From Candidatus Uhrbacteria bacterium (GTDB lineage Bacteria; Patescibacteriota; Patescibacteriia; 2-12-FULL-60-25), in assembly GCA_903828685.1 (NCBI GenBank), contig CAIKNB010000026.1, positions 1 to 8,455 on the forward strand: a DNA stretch of 8,455 bases, in the 5' to 3' direction. Under the pieces are notes generated by a model. It was not told the origin of the DNA. It worked only from the letters and a program-made list of their open reading frames with translations, and searched no databases. Below, in pieces: positions 5,502 to 8,455 of this stretch (its first letter is position 1; each line of letters begins with the position of its first letter). The translations under genes were made by a program, and so were the position numbers.

Positions 5502-6965
5502 CTAAGCCGCCCAAGGATACGGCTGGCTGTAAATCACCTCTTCCCTGGCGTATTTAGCCAGCCAGTCCTTGAGATGCGCCGTGGCGCGCACGTCGTCTTC
5601 GTTATACTTGATGATGGCTTCGAGAATTTTTTCATCGCCTGTTTCCAGATATTTTTCGAACTGATCTATGGATTCTCCGCCATTTTTGACCGTCTTGCCC
5701 CGCCACTTGAAACCGAGGAACTTGGCCACGTGTTTCAGGCTGTAAAAATACAGCGGAAAGGTGATGTGGTGTTTGACGGATTCGCTCAAATCAACCATGT
5801 TCTGACGGAACAGATCCAGCCAATGGCTGCCGCCATAGCGGCGTTCCATGATGCCAAGCCGCACCAACTCGTAGCTCGAATAATGGTAAACCGTATATTC
5901 CAAAGGCAAAGTCTCAAGCCAGGATAAAAAGTCGCGCCACATCCCCTCTTCCTGCTCCAACTTCTTGGCTACGAATGAGACATACTCATCGCCTTCGGAT
6001 TTGCGCAGCAAAAAGCCATAGAGATAATCCACATCGTTCGGCGGATCGCTCTCGATGTCAAAATGGATTTCGAGTCCATTCACATGAAGTTCTACAGGTT
6101 TGCGGATGATGACGCTCTGATGCTTCAGGGCAAAGGCCTGGGTTTTGATGGTCTCCAAGCTGTGCAAGGTCAGGCCTTTTGCTGCCTGCGCTAGATCGGT
6201 CGGAACCATTGCAGCAGCTTCTGATACATCATGAATACCTAATGAGCGCAAAGTTTTCAGCTTTTGAACATTAACGTTATACAACAGCGCGATGTCATCT
6301 TTTTCCTTAGCTGACTTTTCGCATAAGTCTCCCCATGGACCCACGTCATAACAATTCTTGCGCAATACGAGTTCGGGTTTATTGCCGTTGACCGTGGCTT
6401 CGAGCTCGCGGATGAAGTCGTTGAATTCAGCCCGAACTTCGGACGGATCAAACTCCAGACACTCGCCTTCGATGTTATAGACTGCAGCTTCTTTCGGAAA
6501 CACGCCTTGGATGCGCTCCAACAGCTCGGCATAAAACGTCAGCTGGAACTTTTGGTATTTCTCGATCTCTTGAGTCGACTTCACATCCTTGGGAACGTAA
6601 TGCCAAGATCCGAGGCTGCTCTCGCCGTCACGGCGCTCTAAGATGTCCGGGCGCCCAGCCCAACCTCCATCCACCAGCGTGCCGTGGTAGATATATGGTA
6701 CGCCGCGCCGCATAAGCTCGAGCGTGCGCGTGAAATCCTGCTCCAAATCCGCGGTCTCAAGCGGCTGTTCCATTTCCTGCCCGGCGAACAATCTAGCCAC
6801 CACCTCGGCCTCGTGCGCCACGCCGTCTTCCTGGCGTTTGAGCTCGCCTTCGGTTTGTGTGCGTTTGGCTTGGCGCTCTTCGGGCGTGGCGAAGCGATCG
6901 TAATACGGCCAATGCGGACATTGGAAGGTCTTGTAGATATCGGTAGCCGTCAGATAATCAAGCAT
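5502..6965 (-). CDS. TM0106-type RecB-like nuclease with RNase H-like exonuclease domain
   Basis: This 487-residue protein matches the TM0106 (RecB-like putative nuclease) architecture and probably cuts or trims DNA in repair. Its physiological substrate is not known. The N-terminal PD-(D/E)XK nuclease shows GRPD (104-107), DVK (127-129) and Q141 to Y145. A helix-hairpin-helix-like stretch (about 232-262) follows, with SLGIHDVSEAA. The C-terminal DEDDy-type exonuclease/YprB-like domain has DIE (303-305), HYSSYE (361-366), a possible D392, and YNEDD (454-458). C16, C205 and C215 resemble the positions that hold an iron-sulfur cluster in Cas4/AddB-like nucleases. I see only three of the usual four cysteines, so a cluster is doubtful. 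The start at 6965 is one base after the stop of the HD gene, and GAAGAAG upstream is the most ribosome-binding-like stretch of the operon. The length fits the family. Confidence 0.9.
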   Translation of the reverse strand: MLDYLTATDIYKTFQCPHWPYYDRFATPEERQAKRTQTEGELKRQEDGVAHEAEVVARLFAGQEMEQPLETADLEQDFTRTLELMRRGVPYIYHGTLVDGGWAGRPDILERRDGESSLGSWHYVPKDVKSTQEIEKYQKFQLTFYAELLERIQGVFPKEAAVYNIEGECLEFDPSEVRAEFNDFIRELEATVNGNKPELVLRKNCYDVGPWGDLCEKSAKEKDDIALLYNVNVQKLKTLRSLGIHDVSEAAAMVPTDLAQAAKGLTLHSLETIKTQAFALKHQSVIIRKPVELHVNGLEIHFDIESDPPNDVDYLYGFLLRKSEGDEYVSFVAKKLEQEEGMWRDFLSWLETLPLEYTVYHYSSYELVRLGIMERRYGGSHWLDLFRQNMVDLSESVKHHITFPLYFYSLKHVAKFLGFKWRGKTVKNGGESIDQFEKYLETGDEKILEAIIKYNEDDVRATAHLKDWLAKYAREEVIYSQPYPWAA

Positions 6966-6966
6966 A

Positions 6967-7521
6967 TCAAAGCTTCTTCACATGTTTGAGTGCCAAAGCA
7001 TGCGCCTCGGTCAGCGGGGATTTGAGGCGGCTCGCCACCAGGTCAAAGACGCCCTGTTCGTAAGCGAGCTTATCCTCGCGCTTGGCGCCGAACAGATCCC
7101 ACACTTGAGCCGAAGCTTGGGCCGCGGACAACAGGCTGTTTAGATTATGTATGTGGTCCGCGCATTTGATGGCCAAAGCCTCGTCCGAAGCCGACGCCAG
7201 TTTGAGCAGGAATCCCTGCTTTTTGGATTTCCATTCCGCTATCTCCGGCTCGGTGACTTCGGACACCAAACGCGCCACGCGCGGAGTCGTGGCCGCAGAA
7301 AGTTCTGCGGACGATACGCCGCAATCCTCCAGCACGTCATGCAATATGCCGGCCGCCACGACCTCGTCGTCATAACCGGCCTTCTGCAACAGAAAACCTA
7401 CGCCGGCCGGATGCGCGATATACGGAATGCGTTCGAACGGATGTTTGCGTCGCTGCCCCTCATGCCAATGCGCCGCCAATTCCAGCGAGCGCATCACCAG
7501 AGCGGGATAAAATTCTTTCAT
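6967..7521 (-). CDS. HD-domain protein, (p)ppGpp hydrolase-like (RelA/SpoT HD type)
   Basis: The 184 residues carry a RelA/SpoT/MESH1-type HD domain with no synthetase domain attached. The metal-site residues are H37 (YIAHPAG), H61-D62 in ILHDVLEDCG, and D122 in KCADHIHNL, with the E65-D66 pair characteristic of ppGpp hydrolases. The spacing H37, H61, D62, D122 is close to that of MESH1-like enzymes, so it may hydrolyse (p)ppGpp or a related nucleotide. Activity is inferred from these motifs. The start is ATG 7521, which overlaps the TGA of the membrane-protein gene in an ATGA. A longer frame upstream of this ATG has an arginine-rich, non-conserved look and overlaps that gene, so I rejected it. 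The TM0106-type nuclease begins one base after this stop. The pair is therefore co-translated, though no functional link is obvious. Confidence 0.88.
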   Translation of the reverse strand: MKEFYPALVMRSLELAAHWHEGQRRKHPFERIPYIAHPAGVGFLLQKAGYDDEVVAAGILHDVLEDCGVSSAELSAATTPRVARLVSEVTEPEIAEWKSKKQGFLLKLASASDEALAIKCADHIHNLNSLLSAAQASAQVWDLFGAKREDKLAYEQGVFDLVASRLKSPLTEAHALALKHVKKL

Positions 7522-7850
7522 ACTTGGGGATGGGTGTTTTTTTCTGCGGCTTTTGGCAGCTTGCCGCTTAGCATGATCAATTTGCCGCCCTGCATGCCGA
7601 AAGAGTTGCCGGCGCCTAAACACGACAGCAGTGTCAGCCCGGCCAGCGCGTAACGCAGTTTGGCGTACTTGATCATATGCCATAGCGCGGCGTCGAGGCC
7701 AAAGCCGATAAGCAAAAATACAGCAATCCAAAATACCAAAGAGGTCAGGAATACGAGCCTGACCAAACGCGGATCATATTGGCGCCAAAGTTCCACAGAC
7801 GGATTCGGCAACTTGGCTTTGAGCGGAGGCTGGCTGAAAAATCTAGCCAT
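7518..7850 (-). CDS. Small hypothetical membrane protein
   Basis: I do not recognise this 110-residue protein. After a basic cytoplasm-like N-terminus there is one clear membrane segment (about 31-52, LVFLTSLVFWIAVFLLIGF) and a second weaker hydrophobic stretch (about 66-84). A polar basic tail follows. It sits where secE often follows rpmG, but the sequence and topology do not look like SecE (which would be short with a terminal helix), so I do not call it that. The start at ATG 7850 lies 53 bases after the rpmG stop and has no Shine-Dalgarno core. GCGCAA and TTGCGC just before it can pair, with CAGG in the loop. Its stop overlaps the HD-protein start by four bases (ATGA). Confidence 0.7.
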   Translation of the reverse strand: MARFFSQPPLKAKLPNPSVELWRQYDPRLVRLVFLTSLVFWIAVFLLIGFGLDAALWHMIKYAKLRYALAGLTLLSCLGAGNSFGMQGGKLIMLSGKLPKAAEKNTHPQV

Positions 7851-7903
7851 AGCGCAAGTTTATACCTGTTGCGCCCAGCGTCAAAACCGGCTGCAGCTGG
7901 CGG

Positions 7904-8059
7904 CTATTTAGTCTCCTTGTGCGGCGTGCGCTTTTTGCACTGCTTGCAAAACTTGTTCATCTCAAGCCGCGCCTTGATGGTCTTCTTGTTCTTTTTGGAA
8001 TGGTAGTTGAGCTTGCGGCAAACCGTGCATTCCAGCTTGATGAGATTATCTTGAGGCAT
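7904..8059 (-). CDS. rpmG: 50S ribosomal protein bL33
   Basis: This is a structural protein of the large ribosomal subunit near the E site. The 51 residues are the right length and carry the zinc-binding pairs CTVC (11-14) and CKQC (38-41), so this is the cysteine-containing zinc-binding form. The middle is lysine-rich (YHSKKNKK) and the tail is basic (KKRTPHKETK), both typical of bL33. ATG 8057-8059 is the start and TAG (7904-7906) is the stop. The gene lies 48 bases after tRNA-Thr and is probably co-transcribed with it from the promoter at 8198-8226. No clear ribosome binding site is present. Confidence 0.96.
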   Translation of the reverse strand: MPQDNLIKLECTVCRKLNYHSKKNKKTIKARLEMNKFCKQCKKRTPHKETK

Positions 8060-8107
8060 AACGTTACGATTAGGATTTACGAAGCATGACTTGGCGTTAA
8101 TTCTATA

Positions 8108-8182
8108 TGGAGCCGCCTCGCGGATTCGAACCGCGGACCTACGGTTTACAAAACCGTTGCTCTACCGCTGAGCTAAGGCGGC
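8108..8182 (-). tRNA. thrT: tRNA-Thr (anticodon UGU)
   Basis: The 75-base cloverleaf has the acceptor stem GCCGCCT with AGGCGGC. The D arm is GCTC with GAGC. The anticodon stem pairs ACGGT with ACCGT around the loop TTTGTAA, giving the anticodon TGT. The T arm is CGCGG-TTCGAAT-CCGCG. An encoded CCA ends the gene at 8108. It starts about 9 bases after the predicted transcription start and is the first gene of the leftward operon. Confidence 0.97.
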
Positions 8183-8197
8183 GGATAAGGCAGCGGA

Positions 8198-8226
8198 ATC
8201 ATACGTCCTTAAGCCCAACACGTCAA
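8198..8226 (-). promoter_or_regulatory. Strong sigma-70 promoter for tRNA-Thr and rpmG
   Basis: On the minus strand a TTGACG -35 box (8221-8226) and a TATGAT -10 box (8198-8203) have the ideal 17-base spacer. The predicted start near 8191 lies 9 bases before the tRNA-Thr 5' end. Confidence 0.85.
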
Positions 8227-8255
8227 TGGCCTGCAGGCTTTGGACCGGCCCGTAA

Positions 8256-8289
8256 TTTTAAAACCACCCATGAGTGAAGCGGGTGGTTT
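8256..8289 (-). terminator. Hairpin terminator upstream of the tRNA-Thr operon
   Basis: A perfect 9-bp stem, AAACCACCC (8261-8269) with GGGTGGTTT (8281-8289), has an 11-base loop. Read leftward it ends in TTTTAAAATT, so it should stop a transcript from a minus-strand gene further right. The plus-strand side has no T-tract. A repeat cluster begins 24 bases to the right, so the gene it once served may be displaced or beyond the edge. Confidence 0.6.
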
Positions 8290-8312
8290 CAGTAGCGGCT
8301 TGCGCCGAAATA

Positions 8313-8455
8313 TGTCACTGCGGAAGTGTTGAAGGAGTCACCGTGGAAAATGAGGACAAGCCTCGGAAGTAAGTCACCGTGGAATTCGGGCCATTTTGGC
8401 CATAAGCTCGTCACCGAGGGAGGCGAAGTCGCCCTTAGCAGGATCATGCCGTGCC
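8313..8455 (+). mobile_element. Candidate left end of an IS21-like insertion sequence, partial
   Basis: The stretch begins TGTCACTG at 8313 and carries four imperfect 12-base direct repeats, then an ATG at 8446 preceded by GCAGGA. IS21-family elements are known for terminal TG and for several repeats at each end that bind the transposase, followed by istA. The layout fits that pattern, but only about ten bases of any transposase gene are visible and the right end is outside. It may be another repeat-rich region. Confidence 0.35.
8314..8421 (+). repeat. Four 12-base direct repeats, consensus GTCACCGTGGAA
   Basis: Two copies are identical (8337-8348 and 8373-8384). Two more, GTCACTGCGGAA (8314-8325) and GTCACCGAGGGA (8410-8421), each match 10 of 12 bases. 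Start-to-start distances are 23, 36 and 37 bases, roughly two and three and a half helical turns, as for tandem protein-binding sites. Confidence 0.65.

Noticed and set aside
5472..5502. GGCCTG/CAGGCC hairpin at the end of the nuclease gene as its terminator
   Set aside because: The 19-base loop and lack of a T-tract argue against it. It overlaps the tRNA-Trp promoter, so read-through into tRNA-Trp remains likely.
7522..7731. N-terminal extension of the HD protein upstream of 7521
   Set aside because: The extra 70 residues are arginine-rich and lie wholly within the membrane-protein gene in another frame. ATG 7521 has the ATGA overlap and matches the domain start.
7518..7850. Membrane protein as SecE
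   Set aside because: The position after rpmG is suggestive, but the two-segment layout and long polar tail do not resemble SecE.
8374..8455. Minus-strand frame encoding about 26 residues to a TGA at 8374-8376, as the end of a right-hand gene
   Set aside because: The composition is plausible, but another frame on the same strand is open even longer (to 8289), and the stop lies inside a direct repeat. An insertion-sequence end explains the repeats better.
1..8455. CRISPR arrays, toxin-antitoxin or known defence genes
   Set aside because: No regular repeat-spacer array and no recognisable defence nuclease, toxin or methyltransferase was seen. The TM0106-type nuclease sits in the chromosomal operon, not in the element.

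Overview
The window suggests a candidate-phyla (Patescibacteria/CPR-like) bacterium with about 50% GC, though this is inference and not proof. The reasons are an 80-residue DUF5659-type protein and a 59-residue FRELWKQTYGEDL-type protein of kinds I associate with CPR mobile DNA, a standard TGA stop in every gene examined, strong E. coli-like sigma-70 promoters, and starts that almost all lack a purine-rich Shine-Dalgarno core.

Layout. Positions 1 to about 5383 hold plus-strand genes that look like an integrated mobile element. In order they are: the 3' end of an unrecognised gene with its terminator, a DUF5659-like protein, a tiny conserved-looking protein, a 731-residue zinc finger/TOPRIM primase fused to an NTPase and a winged helix, a 198-residue cysteine-rich protein, and a 523-residue large serine recombinase. 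The recombinase gene runs convergently into tRNA-Trp. Its last four sense codons and its stop lie inside the tRNA gene, and the intrinsic terminator of tRNA-Trp lies inside the recombinase coding sequence. This marks the likely right junction of the element. The left junction was not found and probably lies before position 1.

Positions 5369 to 8182 are chromosomal and read leftward. A consensus promoter (TTGACG-17-TATGAT) drives tRNA-Thr(UGU), followed by rpmG (bL33), a small membrane protein, an HD-domain (p)ppGpp-hydrolase-like protein and a TM0106-type RecB/RNase H-like nuclease. The last three genes are coupled (4-base overlap, then a 1-base gap). tRNA-Trp(CCA) follows with its own promoter (TTGATA-17-TATTAT) and terminator. 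tRNA-Trp and rpmG often neighbour secE-nusG, so the element may sit at the edge of the translation/transcription gene cluster.

Positions 8183 to 8455 hold that promoter, a strong hairpin terminator, and then four copies of a 12-base repeat (consensus GTCACCGTGGAA) followed by an ATG at 8446 with a reasonable ribosome binding site. This resembles the multi-repeat end of an IS21-type insertion sequence entering from the right, but it is cut off by the window edge.

How it works together: the recombinase would integrate the element at the 3' end of tRNA-Trp, and the primase-NTPase could replicate the excised form. The small proteins are candidates for regulation or excision. No defence cargo, CRISPR array or rRNA was seen.
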